Notes: generated from the sequence alone by a model not told the origin. Positions 37,180 to 46,794 are shown, numbered from the stretch's first letter. The stretch is 64,000 nt of DNA from Kiritimatiellia bacterium (GCA_027493775.1 JAOSKE010000004.1:1-64000); one strand, 5' to 3'. Numbers and translations: made by a program.

Positions 37180-38982
37180 CTATTCTCCCGCCCCGATGGT
37201 CTCAATTACCTTGCCGCACCCCGGCATCTCCTCGCCGAAATAGGGGTTGTGGACTTTCTTTGTCGGTTGCATCCAGTTTGCGCCAGCGTCATCGAAAGCC
37301 ATCGGGCAAAAAAGGACGTATGCCGTCGTATCCAGATGAGGTGCGTAGGCTTTTGCGAGGGCGATGCTGGCACGGCTCAATTCCTCGAATGGTTGCCGTG
37401 CTCCATCTAGGTCGCCTGCGGTTGCCACTGCATGTGCAAGCGCCGTGATTTGGACGAACTTGCTTCCCGCGCTTTCGCTCATTGTCGTGGCTGCGCTGTG
37501 CGCCGCGTCGAGGTTGTCATCGGCCAGCGCGGACGCGATGTCGAAGTAGGCGCGCAGGATGGGATTGAAGTCTTCCGCGTGAGACTCGTCTGGTATCTCA
37601 ATCGCAGCTTTTGGCGGTGGCGGATTCATCATACTCGGTTTGCCGAGTAGTTGAACGGAGCTATCTATCTTCATATTGCCGCGAACAACGACCTGCTCGC
37701 CTTCTTGCAGTCCGCTTTCCACCACATAAAAATCGCCCGCGCGTTTTCCGAGCTTAATGTCGCGTCCTTCATAGACGCCCGGCTTGTCGGGATGCGCCAC
37801 ATACACCACGGCGCGACGCCCTGTCAGCAGCGGCGCAGTTGCGGGAATTACAAGCGGCGGCGCATTCGTCGCATCGGCAAGGGAGATGTAACCAAGCTCG
37901 CGCGTGGCGACCAACGGCATTCCACAAATGTCACATTCACCCGGCGCGGTCTTCACCACTTCCGGATGCATTGGGCATATCCACTTGTCCGCAAGCTCTG
38001 GCGAAATCTCCTGGCCGCTCGATGTCACCTGTGCGCGCAACGTTGCGTGTACAAACATCCCCGGCTTCAGCACATTGTCTTCGTTCGCCACATTCACACG
38101 AACTTTTGCCGTGCGTGTCTTGTCATCAATCTGCGGAGAAATAAACGACACGCGCCCCGTGAATGAGCGGCCGGGAATGGCCTCAATGGACAAATCAACC
38201 GGTTCGCCGTAATGGATAAACCCCAGATCGCTTTCGTACGCATCCAAGAGGGTCCACACGACAGAGTTGTCTGCGATCGTTGCCAGCGCGTCACCCCGAT
38301 TCAGCCAGTGCCCTTCGTTGCCACTTTTACTGAGAAGGACGCCGTCTATCGGGCTGCGGACGGTGAACGCGCGGTGCGCCTCGCCATTCTTCAGTACGGC
38401 CTCAATTTCATCATCGAGCACACCGAGCAGACGTAATTTTTGGCGCGCGCCATCCGTGTTTCCGACGCGTTGCGCTGCGAGTAGTTCTTTTTGTGCGGCA
38501 AAAACTTCCGGACTATAGATTTCGGCGAGGTGATCACCCGCCTTCACGCGCACGCCCTCATAATTCACAAAGAGCCGCTCGATTACGCCGTCAGCTAAGA
38601 GGGAAATATCGCGCGCACGGGTTTCGTCGTACGCGATTTTACCGACCATCCGGATTTCCGATTCCACAAAACGCCGTTCCACAGGAGCCGTTTCAATTTG
38701 CGCCAACATTTCCGCCCGAGGCGACATCGAGATTTCGCGCGGACCAAGTTTCTGTCCCGCATCGCTGGTCAACGGAATCAAATCCATTCCGCACAATGGA
38801 CACTTTCCAGGATTCGGTTGCCGAATCTGCGGATGCATGGAACAGGTCCACACCACTTCCGCATCGCCCGAGGCCGGAACGAGCGCGGCCTGTTGTGCCG
38901 GCTTCGAGACAAAACAACCGCGTAAAAATAGCCCCGCAAGAAATGCGACGGACAATAGGGCAATGAGCTTGGAGCGTTTCAT
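37180..38982 (-). CDS. cusB: RND periplasmic adaptor with two metal-binding domains and DUF3347
   Basis: 600 residues, long for a CusB-like membrane fusion protein. N-terminal signal anchor with a Cys at about 23, then a heavy-metal-binding domain (CSMHPQIRQPNPGKCPLCGM, residues 47-66), the barrel-sandwich hybrid and hairpin of the adaptor (IRMVGKIAYDETR to VRSPIDGVLLSKSGNEG), a second metal-binding domain inserted near residue 330 (CPMHPEVVKTAPGECDICGM), and a C-terminal DUF3347 region ending in LFCPMAFDD-GANWMQ and PYFGEEMPGCGKV. Each extra domain carries Cys/Met/His ligands for copper-like ions. It lies between the outer membrane factor and the pump. Confidence 0.9.
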   Translation of the reverse strand: MKRSKLIALLSVAFLAGLFLRGCFVSKPAQQAALVPASGDAEVVWTCSMHPQIRQPNPGKCPLCGMDLIPLTSDAGQKLGPREISMSPRAEMLAQIETAPVERRFVESEIRMVGKIAYDETRARDISLLADGVIERLFVNYEGVRVKAGDHLAEIYSPEVFAAQKELLAAQRVGNTDGARQKLRLLGVLDDEIEAVLKNGEAHRAFTVRSPIDGVLLSKSGNEGHWLNRGDALATIADNSVVWTLLDAYESDLGFIHYGEPVDLSIEAIPGRSFTGRVSFISPQIDDKTRTAKVRVNVANEDNVLKPGMFVHATLRAQVTSSGQEISPELADKWICPMHPEVVKTAPGECDICGMPLVATRELGYISLADATNAPPLVIPATAPLLTGRRAVVYVAHPDKPGVYEGRDIKLGKRAGDFYVVESGLQEGEQVVVRGNMKIDSSVQLLGKPSMMNPPPPKAAIEIPDESHAEDFNPILRAYFDIASALADDNLDAAHSAATTMSESAGSKFVQITALAHAVATAGDLDGARQPFEELSRASIALAKAYAPHLDTTAYVLFCPMAFDDAGANWMQPTKKVHNPYFGEEMPGCGKVIETIGAGE

Positions 38983-39000
38983 AGTTCTGGGTTCCTCAAA

Positions 39001-40320
39001 TTATTTTGTGCGGGGCAGGGCGCCGGTGGACTCTTCCCACTCGCCGAATGTTCCGACGAGTTGATGCAAGCGCGCCAATGCGCGCGCGTGATCTGCGACC
39101 GCGGTGTGCAGGTCTAGTTCGGCATCCAGCAGCGTGCGCTGCGCCTCAATTCTGTCGAGCAGGCTACCCGTTCCCGCTGTATAAGCCGCCTGTGTCTGCT
39201 CGACCGCCTGCCGCGCAAGCGGCACAATGTTGTCGCGTAAAACCGAAGTTGTACGCAGTGCGTTCTCCGCCTGCGCACGTTGCTCGCTGACCCGTTGTTC
39301 GATTTGACGAACCTCGTTTTGGAACGCTGCTTCTGCGACCTGTCGCTCTGCATCGGCGGACGCGATCGCGCCCTTGTGTTTTGCATTCCAAATCCACGGC
39401 AAATTCAGAGCAACACCCGTATCCATCTCGTTGATTCCGCTTCGCCCTTCGAGTTGTCGTCCTTCAACGAAAAGTTCAACCATGGGCCGACGATTCGCCC
39501 GCGCTGCGCGTGTGAGCAATTCCTGCGCTTTGGCATCCCGCTCCATCGCGAGCAACCCGCAATTCACCTCTTGCGCCTTCGCGAGAAGTTCCGCGAGAGA
39601 AGGCGTAGCTTCCGTGAACCGGTCGAGCGCGTCGAGGGAGCGCGGCGTGTCCGGCGCCGCATTCAGTTGCGCATTAAGTGTCGTTAGCGCCACGGCCCGA
39701 ATTTGGAGCAAATTGGAAATCTCGTTTGTGAGCTTTATCTGCTCAATTTGTGCGCGGACGAGGTCGGCGGACATCGCCTGTCCCGACTCATACCGTGCGC
39801 GAACACTTTCCGTGAGGTCAAAGGCAAGCTGTGCCATTTCCTGCATCGTTTCGATGCGCCGATCTGCCAACCAGAGCGCCCACGCCGTTTCGGTTGTATC
39901 GGCGCGAAGTGCGCGACCGGTTTCCAGAAAGCGAAAACCTGCGGCCTCCGCCTGTAGCTTCGCCGCATTCACGCGTGAGCTGCGCTCGCCCCAGGCCGGA
40001 AGCTGCTGACTCACCATGTAGCTCATATCCATGTAGTCGCTGAAGCGCGTGTTGTCGCGTTCAGCAGTGACTCCAACCATTGGATCCGCAAACCCGCCCT
40101 CGGCCCGAATTTGCTGTTTTGCCGACTCCCACTGTTTTTCCGCCGCGCGCAGGCCCTGATTGTTGGCCAGCGCTTCATTTACGAGGTCGGAAAGCGAATC
40201 CGCAAAAACGAATCCGGCGCTGCACGTGATGAGGAACGTCGCGAGTAGCGTTGTGGAGCCAGGGGGCTTGAGCTTGATGCAGTGCGAGGAGGGCGGGACA
40301 GTCGTCGTCAAATTTTTCAT
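39001..40320 (-). CDS. cusC: Outer membrane efflux protein, TolC/CusC type
   Basis: About 440 residues. Signal peptide (FLITCSAGFVFA) and two OEP repeats of long alpha-hairpins rich in Ala, Glu and Arg: DLVNEALANNQGLRAAEKQW at the start and the second repeat from about LLAKAQEVNCGLLAMERDA. I placed the start at the ATG at 40320, 16 bases after the sensor gene stop; the open frame extends further upstream but overlaps that gene. Outer membrane channel of the efflux system. Confidence 0.85.
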   Translation of the reverse strand: MKNLTTTVPPSSHCIKLKPPGSTTLLATFLITCSAGFVFADSLSDLVNEALANNQGLRAAEKQWESAKQQIRAEGGFADPMVGVTAERDNTRFSDYMDMSYMVSQQLPAWGERSSRVNAAKLQAEAAGFRFLETGRALRADTTETAWALWLADRRIETMQEMAQLAFDLTESVRARYESGQAMSADLVRAQIEQIKLTNEISNLLQIRAVALTTLNAQLNAAPDTPRSLDALDRFTEATPSLAELLAKAQEVNCGLLAMERDAKAQELLTRAARANRRPMVELFVEGRQLEGRSGINEMDTGVALNLPWIWNAKHKGAIASADAERQVAEAAFQNEVRQIEQRVSEQRAQAENALRTTSVLRDNIVPLARQAVEQTQAAYTAGTGSLLDRIEAQRTLLDAELDLHTAVADHARALARLHQLVGTFGEWEESTGALPRTK

Positions 40321-40336
40321 ACGTCTTTTAGCGCTT

Positions 40337-40825
40337 TCAGTGGCCTTGGTGTTCCGCGCGAGTAATGGCGCAGCAGGCGCCCTCATCATTTGCGCACTCT
40401 GTACACAGACATTCGCCGACCCGCTCCATCAAGCGCGTACGCTGCTCGGGGGTGAGGATCCTTCGGACCTGTTCAAGGTAGGCGAGAGTAGCGAGCTCGT
40501 TGTCCTTGTGCGACCCACACATCGCTTCGACGGCCTCCAGCGCGAGAGCGCCGTCCCACTCCTCTGCGGTCAGCGAGTGAACGAGTCGGCAACGTGCCCG
40601 GTTTTGCTGTTCGCTCGTATGTGCAATCGCCTGTTCGTAAGCCGGGTGCAACCGATCAATCTCCGCTGCCTGAGCGGACGTGAGTTCCAACCATTCAAAT
40701 TTTGTCGCAGTGAGGTTGCGCAACGGATCCACCGACGCCTCCGTTTGACCCCTCATCCGGCCTGCGGAAAAAGCAATCGCCGCCACTGCGACCAAACCCA
40801 GTATCCACCAACGTGAAGGATTCAT
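40337..40825 (-). CDS. CnrX/CpxP-like periplasmic metal sensor
   Basis: 162 residues: one N-terminal membrane helix (residues 7-22), then an all-helical periplasmic domain of the Spy/CpxP/CnrX type with the ...RCRLVHSLTAEEWDGAL... and ILTPEQRTRLMERVGE motifs. The C-terminus has a Cys group (CLCTECANDEGACC) and His residues suited to metal binding. It overlaps the anti-sigma-like gene by four bases and precedes the efflux genes, the arrangement of CnrYX. It probably senses the metal outside the membrane. Confidence 0.75.
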   Translation of the reverse strand: MNPSRWWILGLVAVAAIAFSAGRMRGQTEASVDPLRNLTATKFEWLELTSAQAAEIDRLHPAYEQAIAHTSEQQNRARCRLVHSLTAEEWDGALALEAVEAMCGSHKDNELATLAYLEQVRRILTPEQRTRLMERVGECLCTECANDEGACCAITRAEHQGH

Positions 40826-41097
40826 CGCGGTGCCCCCGCCTGTGCCAGAGCCAACGTCAGACTATCCGTCGCCTGCCCCTGTGCCGTACGCGCCGGCATT
40901 CGCAACGCCGCCACCCAGAGCAGCGCCGTGAGAACAACGGCTATACGAAAAGCCCAGGCGCCATGAAGCCAGCTTTTATTGTTTGGTTGCGCCGCCTCCA
41001 CTCGCGCCCAAATTCCAGATGCTAAATCCGCAGCCAGTCCCGGCGCTTTCCACTCTCTCAGAACCCCTGTTAACTCCTGATCCGATAGCTCTTTCAT
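40822..41097 (-). CDS. Small anti-sigma-like membrane protein
   Basis: Ninety-one residues: a cytoplasmic N-terminal helix region (LSDQELTGVLREWKAPGLA), one transmembrane helix at about residues 48-66 and a short periplasmic tail. The WKAPGLAADLASGIWARVEA segment is like short anti-sigma factors of the CnrY type. Its ATGA overlap with the CnrX-like sensor supports a CnrYX-like pair. No ECF sigma factor gene is next to it, which is unusual; the sigma factor may be elsewhere. Confidence 0.55.
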   Translation of the reverse strand: MKELSDQELTGVLREWKAPGLAADLASGIWARVEAAQPNNKSWLHGAWAFRIAVVLTALLWVAALRMPARTAQGQATDSLTLALAQAGAPR

Positions 41098-41197
41098 ACC
41101 CAGTCAAACGGCCCGGCCTGGAAAACCACGCAAACTTTTAAAAAATATTCGTGGAGACCCGCCGCCTTCAACGCAGGCGCTCCAGGACGATATCCTG

Positions 41198-42082
41198 CTA
41201 CGGGCCGAAGATACGGTAGAAACGTTCAGGGGCGTTGGGGTCTGCCGGGATATTGTAGGTCAAGGCGCCCGAAAAGTTTGTGCTGAACAGGCGAGTCCAT
41301 GGTCCGGTGAATAGATTCGTCGTTGTTTCGACACCCACGGGAAGCTGGTCCACGCCGGATGAGATGATGGATAGTTGATTCGTGTCACCCATCGAAGTGA
41401 TGCTGGCAAACTCCGGGTCCCACGTAACGACGGGGCGATCGGCGTAGAGCGCTCCCCATCCCGTACTGCCCGGAAGGCGATAGACAGTGACATTCGTTGT
41501 GGCATCAAAAATGCCCGCATACTCCGTGGGGCGATTGCCGGTAAAATAGGTGCGCATTAGGTTCGGCACATTGCGAAAAGCGAAGTTGTTAACGGTGGAG
41601 AGCCCGGGTGGGAGCGTAATACTTGTCAGGCTGACGCAGTTGTAGAATGCATCATTGCGAATGGTCGTTATGCTCGCGGGCAGCGTGACGCTGGTGAGGT
41701 TGGAAGAAGCAAAGAACGCATTGGCCGGAAGGATCGTGACTCCGTTTGGGATGCTTAGGTTTGTCAGCCCGGTCTGACTAAATACCGATTCGCCAAGCGT
41801 GGTGAGCGCAGATGGAAGAGTGAGGCTTGTCAGGCTGTAGCAGCCGTTAAACACATTGGCGTCTATGCGAGTAACTCCGGGTGGAATCGTAATGTTTGTT
41901 GCGTTGATACAAAGCGCAAAGGTCTCGGGCCAAATGCGAGTGACACCGCTCGGAATGGAAAAATTAGCTACGCTGGCACACCCGTTGAATGCCCCGTCTC
42001 TAATTTCTGTTACCCCTGCGGGGATCGTGATGCGTGGCAACGCTACACAAAACTGAAATGCCATGCTGCCGGTGTACGTCAC
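41198..42082 (-). CDS. BspA-type leucine-rich repeat protein, 5' end replaced
   Basis: About eight LRR_5 repeats of the form L-x-x-I-T-I-P-x-x-V-T-x-I-x-x-x-A-F-x-x-C, then a C-terminal module ending in FYRIFGP, a type of terminus common in PVC secreted proteins. There is no signal peptide. The frame is open upstream into the end of the B3 gene (IRIDIPPSVTY), so the true 5' part was lost in a recombination at about 42090. As it stands it may not be expressed or exported. Confidence 0.7.
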   Translation of the reverse strand: MTYTGSMAFQFCVALPRITIPAGVTEIRDGAFNGCASVANFSIPSGVTRIWPETFALCINATNITIPPGVTRIDANVFNGCYSLTSLTLPSALTTLGESVFSQTGLTNLSIPNGVTILPANAFFASSNLTSVTLPASITTIRNDAFYNCVSLTSITLPPGLSTVNNFAFRNVPNLMRTYFTGNRPTEYAGIFDATTNVTVYRLPGSTGWGALYADRPVVTWDPEFASITSMGDTNQLSIISSGVDQLPVGVETTTNLFTGPWTRLFSTNFSGALTYNIPADPNAPERFYRIFGP

Positions 42083-42600
42083 TGATGGTGGGATATCGAT
42101 TCTTATCGTATTTACGCAGTAGCGGCGCTACGACCGATCATCGCACAAAATTTCCATGGCTTGTTCCGCAACCACCCCGCAATCATCTCTCGGCGAGAGA
42201 GTTGGGAATAGACTGCCGCCGCCGATTCGATCAGGCGCCCCATACCTATTCCTAGATACAATAGTCCATGTGCTCTTATTGAGAAAATCACGGTTTGCGC
42301 TATACGAGACAGATCCGGGTTTATCACTACGGTAGCGAGGATCGTTTATTGATAAACGTCTCTCGCGCACTGTTCTGCCGGCGAAATCTGCGGTCATCGG
42401 CTCAAGATAACCCCAGAAGTAGGCGTGGTCGCCCCACCACTGGGCCTGCTTATAACTGAACACGCTGTGCTCCCCTGTCGGAAGAATACAGATTTTGCCT
42501 GAATAGATTGCACTGTTTCCGCACGCCTGCGCAGCCACCGGAAAATCCGCGTCGTTCTTCGCGCACACATCGGCGGGTGCGGTTATGGCGCAGGATTCGG
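42083..42600 (-). pseudogene. Family B protein B3, truncated and fused to the LRR gene
   Basis: Matches B0 and B1 from APADVCAKNDADF through CILPTGEHSV, LEPMTADFAGRTVRERRLS, IGGGSLFPTL and QAMEILCDD. The first 60 or so residues are missing, because the end of A3 runs directly into the middle of B. A TAG stop replaces the Trp of the GSWRRY motif (position about 42130); the frame then continues RRYCVNTIRIDIP straight into the LRR gene. Degenerate member of the array. Confidence 0.8.
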
Positions 42601-43461
42601 CAGCGGTGCATTGGTATAAGCCCTCTCGCCGCGGTAGTCCGGATGTGTCACATTGCCAACCATGGACCATGGGTAATCGTCGTGGTAGTTGACGGGGTAT
42701 CCCTTAACTGTAGATTGTTCTTGCAATCCGTATGCAGGCGGACAAGGCGTATAAAAGAAATCCCACCGATTGTTTGTTCCACCAAATATCGGATCGCTCA
42801 CCAATGTCGCAATAACATCGCGTGCCGGCATATTTGTTACAATAAGCGTTATGCCTCCCCGGCTTTGTCGTAAGGTAATTGGAAAGAACTTAATAGCAGT
42901 TAGCGCTTGAATGCTTTTGCACATCGCGCGCCATGCTTCCAGATTGGTTCCATTTGTCACCGAAACACTTATTGGACGGCTTAGCAACGGCGATACATTT
43001 CTCCAGCGACCGGATCTGTCCTTAACAGCCGTCGCAACAATACTCGGTCCCGCCCGAGTCTCCAGCACCGCAAACTTGCCCGGGTTATCGCCACTGTTGT
43101 ACGCCTCCACAATTTCGCGAAGCGCCGTAACTATATTGGTCGGCTCTCCCGTGATCTTGTCCACCGTGTAACTGGTCGAAAAGTAGCAAAACCGAGCAAC
43201 CACATCCATCGTTGCCTCGCAACGATCCAGAGATGCGGCGGTGGGCATTTCGTTCCGACTAATATCTACAAGATCGTTCGGGTATTCATACTCTGGTCCT
43301 TCGTACGATATGCCAACTCCATACTTACTTCCCAACACACCAGCAACCGCAGAGAGTGGGTTGGGGTAATTCACCGTAATAACGCCAGTCTCCGCAGACA
43401 CATACACTGCACAAATGACGGAAAGAAGCCCCGCCAGTGGACCTATCAACGTTCTATTCAT
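42583..43461 (-). CDS. Family A secreted protein (A3)
   Basis: 292 residues with a signal peptide of about 23 residues (LLSVICAVYVSA). Conserved with A1 and A2: YGVGISYEGPEYEYPNDLVD, ARFCYFSTSYTVD, GDNPGKFAVLETRAGPSIV, a block ISVSVTNGTNLEAW...RGGITLIVTNMPARDVIATLV that resembles the short STN/secretin N-terminal fold, and a Trp/Cys/Pro-rich end (FFYTPCPPAYG, DDYPWSMVGNVTHPDY). No family known to me covers the whole protein. It alternates with family B genes and is probably periplasmic or surface-exposed. Confidence 0.65.
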   Translation of the reverse strand: MNRTLIGPLAGLLSVICAVYVSAETGVITVNYPNPLSAVAGVLGSKYGVGISYEGPEYEYPNDLVDISRNEMPTAASLDRCEATMDVVARFCYFSTSYTVDKITGEPTNIVTALREIVEAYNSGDNPGKFAVLETRAGPSIVATAVKDRSGRWRNVSPLLSRPISVSVTNGTNLEAWRAMCKSIQALTAIKFFPITLRQSRGGITLIVTNMPARDVIATLVSDPIFGGTNNRWDFFYTPCPPAYGLQEQSTVKGYPVNYHDDYPWSMVGNVTHPDYRGERAYTNAPLPNPAP

Positions 43462-43791
43462 TTTGCTAATCTAAGGATCGCCGTTGGGATAATATGGGGC
43501 ACCATCTGACGATGCATTATCGCGCTGAACATTTGCATGGGTCACACCCGATGGAGAATGAAAATCAATACGAATTGGATTTATATGATATCTATGCCAT
43601 GAGCCATCATCGCATTGAATTTCCATGGCCTGCTCTGCAGTCACCGAGCATGGCGAACGACGGTGAATTGACGTTGGGAACAAATCACCACCAGCAAAAA
43701 TGTCTCTTTCGTATTTATTATCACTTCCAACGGGTCCACGTCCCTTCATTCAGAAAATTTGGAACATCAAACTTTGCCACACCAGGCTTAA

Positions 43792-45471
43792 CCCGGATTA
43801 TTCATGAGCCCCGTGGGACACGCATAAATTCCGAGATCGCGAGGGTGAATTTCGTGGATTTGATGAGTTCTCGGTGTTGAAGCTCTGCAGAGCGCTGTCG
43901 GAGATGGCTTCTCTCGCGATTTTTTTCGCTCATTGGCATAGCGGGGCCATCCGGGGATGAGCCGGGGAGCAGGGCTGGATTTACAGAGCGTCGTTGCGGC
44001 TAAATCGGAACCGCACCAAGTCCCAGGGCGCAGCGCCGAAAGCGATGTTTCCAAGGATAATCCTCGGCCAGCTCAATCACGATTCGCCGGGCCGTCTCCT
44101 TGACCCGAACCGCAACCTTCAGCAAACAAGTGCGCAGCGTATCCATTTGCGAACGAAGCTCGCCGCCCTTCCACGAGGAGGCCAAGCCCTGAACAAGCGT
44201 CAGCGCAACCAACGAAAGAATCGCTCGAAACTGGTTGGCGCTGGCCCGAGAGCAAGAAAAAGCGACCCAAGGCCGCATCGTGCTTAAGTTCCTTGATACT
44301 ATTCTCCATGTCCGAATGTCCGTAGTACCGTCCAAAACCGTGCTTCGGACTGCTCGTACCCGTCGTGACCAGATAGCGAACATTGTCCCGTGGCGCCTTC
44401 TCAAGAGCATGAACCACCTCAACTTTACAGAGTACCCGCCGTGGGCGGCTCCACCTCTTCGCGCGATATAAAGTGTCGAGGTAGAAGGTGACCGTCTCCT
44501 GGTCGCGTGTCGCCAGCTCGCGCACCACCTCCAGCGCTTCTTTCATTTCACGCGCCAACACGCCATTGGAGGCGACTCCTATATCGTAGCCGATACGCTG
44601 CTGGTCAAGCCAGTCGAGCAAGTCGGATCGAGCAAACGCGCTGTCCGCGCGCAGCCAGAGATGGCTTTTGCGCCAGAGCGTCTTCAGGCGAGGGATCAAG
44701 CGGCGAAGAACGGGCAAAACACCCTGCATGGCGTCCGCATTGCCTGGGCGCAAGAGCAGTACGAGCGGATATTTGCGAGGATCAGCGTCGAATGAAATGG
44801 TGAAGACCAAGGGCAGATAGCACCACGTATCATAGTATCCATTGAAGAGGGTCAGTTGCTGTGCGCCGTAGGTGGGAGTGCAGGTGGGATCTACATCCAT
44901 CCATATTCGCCGCGGAGCGCGGTGACGCTTTTGCAGCAACGCGAGCAAGGCATCAATGAACGCAGAACTCATCCGATATAAATCGGAGGCGCTGGCGGTA
45001 TTTTCAAAGCGCGAGAGCGTGGGTTGACTGGCGAGAGCCGAATCGTCAAGGGAGCGTCCGCAGGCGAGCTTGAACATCGGGTCATTGGCCAGGGCGGCGG
45101 CTTGGTTGGTATCTGCATAGCCTGCGGCCAGAGCAAAGATGCGTTGCTGGAGTTGGCTGCGCAGCGAGTGCTCGACCTTTGCAGCGTCTCGGCGATCCAG
45201 GATGGCATCGGCCAAACGCGGACAAAGATTCATCTTCCGGTCACGCGCCTTGAGGAGCAAAAGGCCGCCATCACTGGAGAGGCGCTGGTCGGAGAATTTG
45301 ACGTGAAGAGGCTTGTGAAAAAGTTCTGGAAAAAGAAAACAGTCTGTGCAAGTATCAGGCATTGGAAAACCTTGTGTTATGGTTTTTGTAACAATCTAAA
45401 CAATAGCACGTTACAAAGGTTTTCCAATATTATTTTAACGGTATTTCATGTTTTTTCGTGAATAATCCGGG
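43792..45471 (-). mobile_element. IS1380-family element, copy 2
   Basis: 1680 bp with terminal repeats CCCGGATTATTCA, flanked on both sides by TTAA (43788-43791 and 45472-45475), a perfect 4-base target duplication. Nearly identical to copy 1, so a recent insertion. It disrupts family B gene B2. Confidence 0.93.
44000..45362 (-). CDS. IS1380-family transposase, copy 2 (same +1 frameshift)
   Basis: Same as the copy at 11462-12824 apart from one residue (Arg for Ser in the LRSQLQ segment). The family C-terminus again lies in the +1 frame after a TTTTTC run (about 44269-44274). Two recent copies sharing the shift argue that it was present before transposition or that the assembly collapsed both. 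Confidence 0.85.
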
Positions 45472-45906
45472 TTAAAGGGCGTAAAACAAGGATCATCAAT
45501 GGATAACCGAACTTCACGAACCTGTCGCGTAGAGAAATTCGCTGACGTTGGCTCCAGAACGGCCGAAAAGTCAGCGTGATCGCCTGCCCAGGCACGAACC
45601 TTCATGATACAGGTGCTTCTCTCCCCCGTCGGCAGGATGCACAACTTGCCGGCGGCCTTGTGATTCTTATCGCATCCGTCGGATGAGTTCCTCAGCGTGG
45701 CGTCGCTCCGTGCGCAGACGTCGTCGGGGATCGGGATGCTGACCTGCACATCGCGGCATTCGCCCTCGCTGATCGTCAGGCTGCCGCTGTCGGGCGAGGG
45801 ATGAAGCTCGGAACAGTGCTCGGCGGTCACCGTCCAATCGATGTCGGCGGGCGGCTTACCGGGCTTGATGTGGCAGTACTTCATCGGCCACTCGACTGAC
45901 GCGGGA

Positions 45907-46794
45907 TTACGGGGGCGGGGTATCGTCCGGCGAGCCTGCCGGCGCCGCGCTCTCGCCGTGGTAGTCCGGGTGCGTGACGTTGCCGATGAGCATCCAGGGG
46001 TAGTCATCTCTAAGTTCCACCGGCGCACCCTTAACCACTGCATTGTTCCGGTACCCAAATCGAGGTGGGCACGGCGCAAAGAACCACTCCCAACATTCAT
46101 TCGTCGACGCATACAGCGGATTTTTCATCAATTCCGCCAACACTTCTCGCGCGGGCTTGTCTTCCACGCGCATTGTTATCCCGCCACGCGGCATAAGGAA
46201 CAGGCCCGGCAGGATTGCGACTCCCGCAGCTTCCTTCACCGCGTCCAGAACACGATTAATGGCCTCAACATTGTCGGCATTCGACAACGTCACACTTATC
46301 CGTGTGCTCAGCGCCGATTCGGTGGGCGTCCACTCTCCGGTCATTGCCCGTACAGCCGTAGGAATAATGCACGGCCCCGCCTTCGTCTCTATGACCGCGA
46401 ATTTTCCGGGGTTCTCGCCACGGTTATAATCGGCAATTATTGTTCTGAGAGCCTCCGTGATATCCGGTGGATCGCCGGTCTTCGCATCGACCTCATAGGT
46501 GGATGAAAAGTAGCAAAACCGCGCGAAGAAGGCATTCGAGAACGCGCATCGGGCGAGTTCATCGGATGTAGGCTGTGTCAGGCGTGTATGGTCGACCAAA
46601 TCGCTCGGATACGAGTATTCGGGGCCTTCGTATGAGATGGCCACACCATGTCGGGCACCCAAGACGATGGCCACATCACGCAACGCATCGGGTCCATTGA
46701 CTGTAATCGACATCGACTCCGCGAAGCCATGCACGGGGGCAATACCCGCGAGAAGCAGGACAGCAAGCGCATGCCAAATGTTTCGCGCAATCAT
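45907..46794 (-). CDS. Family A secreted protein (A2)
   Basis: 295 residues with a signal peptide of about 26 residues (LAVLLLAGIAPVHGFA). It shares with A1 and A3 the YGV/HGVAISYEGPEYSYPSDLVD block, RFCYFSSTYEVD, GENPGKFAVIETKAGPCII, the STN-like ISVTLSNADNVEAINRVL...RGGITMRVEDKPAREVLAEL block, and the end FFAPCPPRFGYR, DDYPWMLIGNVTHPDYHGES, finishing in DDTPPP. Intact frame, so it is the best reference member. B2 begins 22 bases after its stop. Confidence 0.65.
   Translation of the reverse strand: MIARNIWHALAVLLLAGIAPVHGFAESMSITVNGPDALRDVAIVLGARHGVAISYEGPEYSYPSDLVDHTRLTQPTSDELARCAFSNAFFARFCYFSSTYEVDAKTGDPPDITEALRTIIADYNRGENPGKFAVIETKAGPCIIPTAVRAMTGEWTPTESALSTRISVTLSNADNVEAINRVLDAVKEAAGVAILPGLFLMPRGGITMRVEDKPAREVLAELMKNPLYASTNECWEWFFAPCPPRFGYRNNAVVKGAPVELRDDYPWMLIGNVTHPDYHGESAAPAGSPDDTPPP

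Larger units (their letters stand above)
43471..45884 (-). pseudogene. Family B protein B2, split by IS1380 copy 2
   Basis: The 5' part (45884 to 45476) reads MKYCHIKPGKPPADID, DDVCARSDATLRNSSDGC, KLCILPTGERS and VREVRLSIDDPCF; the 3' part (43791 to 43471) continues PGVAKFDVPNFLNEGTW, GGDLFPTS, QAMEIQCDDGSWHRY and ends with NASSDGAPYYPNGDP. IS1380 sits between with a perfect TTAA duplication. A further one-base excess in GGG at 43732-43734 (CCC in the gene) breaks the 3' part. The original protein had about 240 residues. Confidence 0.82.

Noticed and set aside
41101-41165. Metal-response operator at CCACG...CGTGG before the anti-sigma-like gene
   Set aside because: Arms are only five bases with a long AT-rich loop; it could be chance.
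41098-41197. ECF sigma factor gene upstream of the anti-sigma-like gene
   Set aside because: Only 100 bases are available, with no coding potential.
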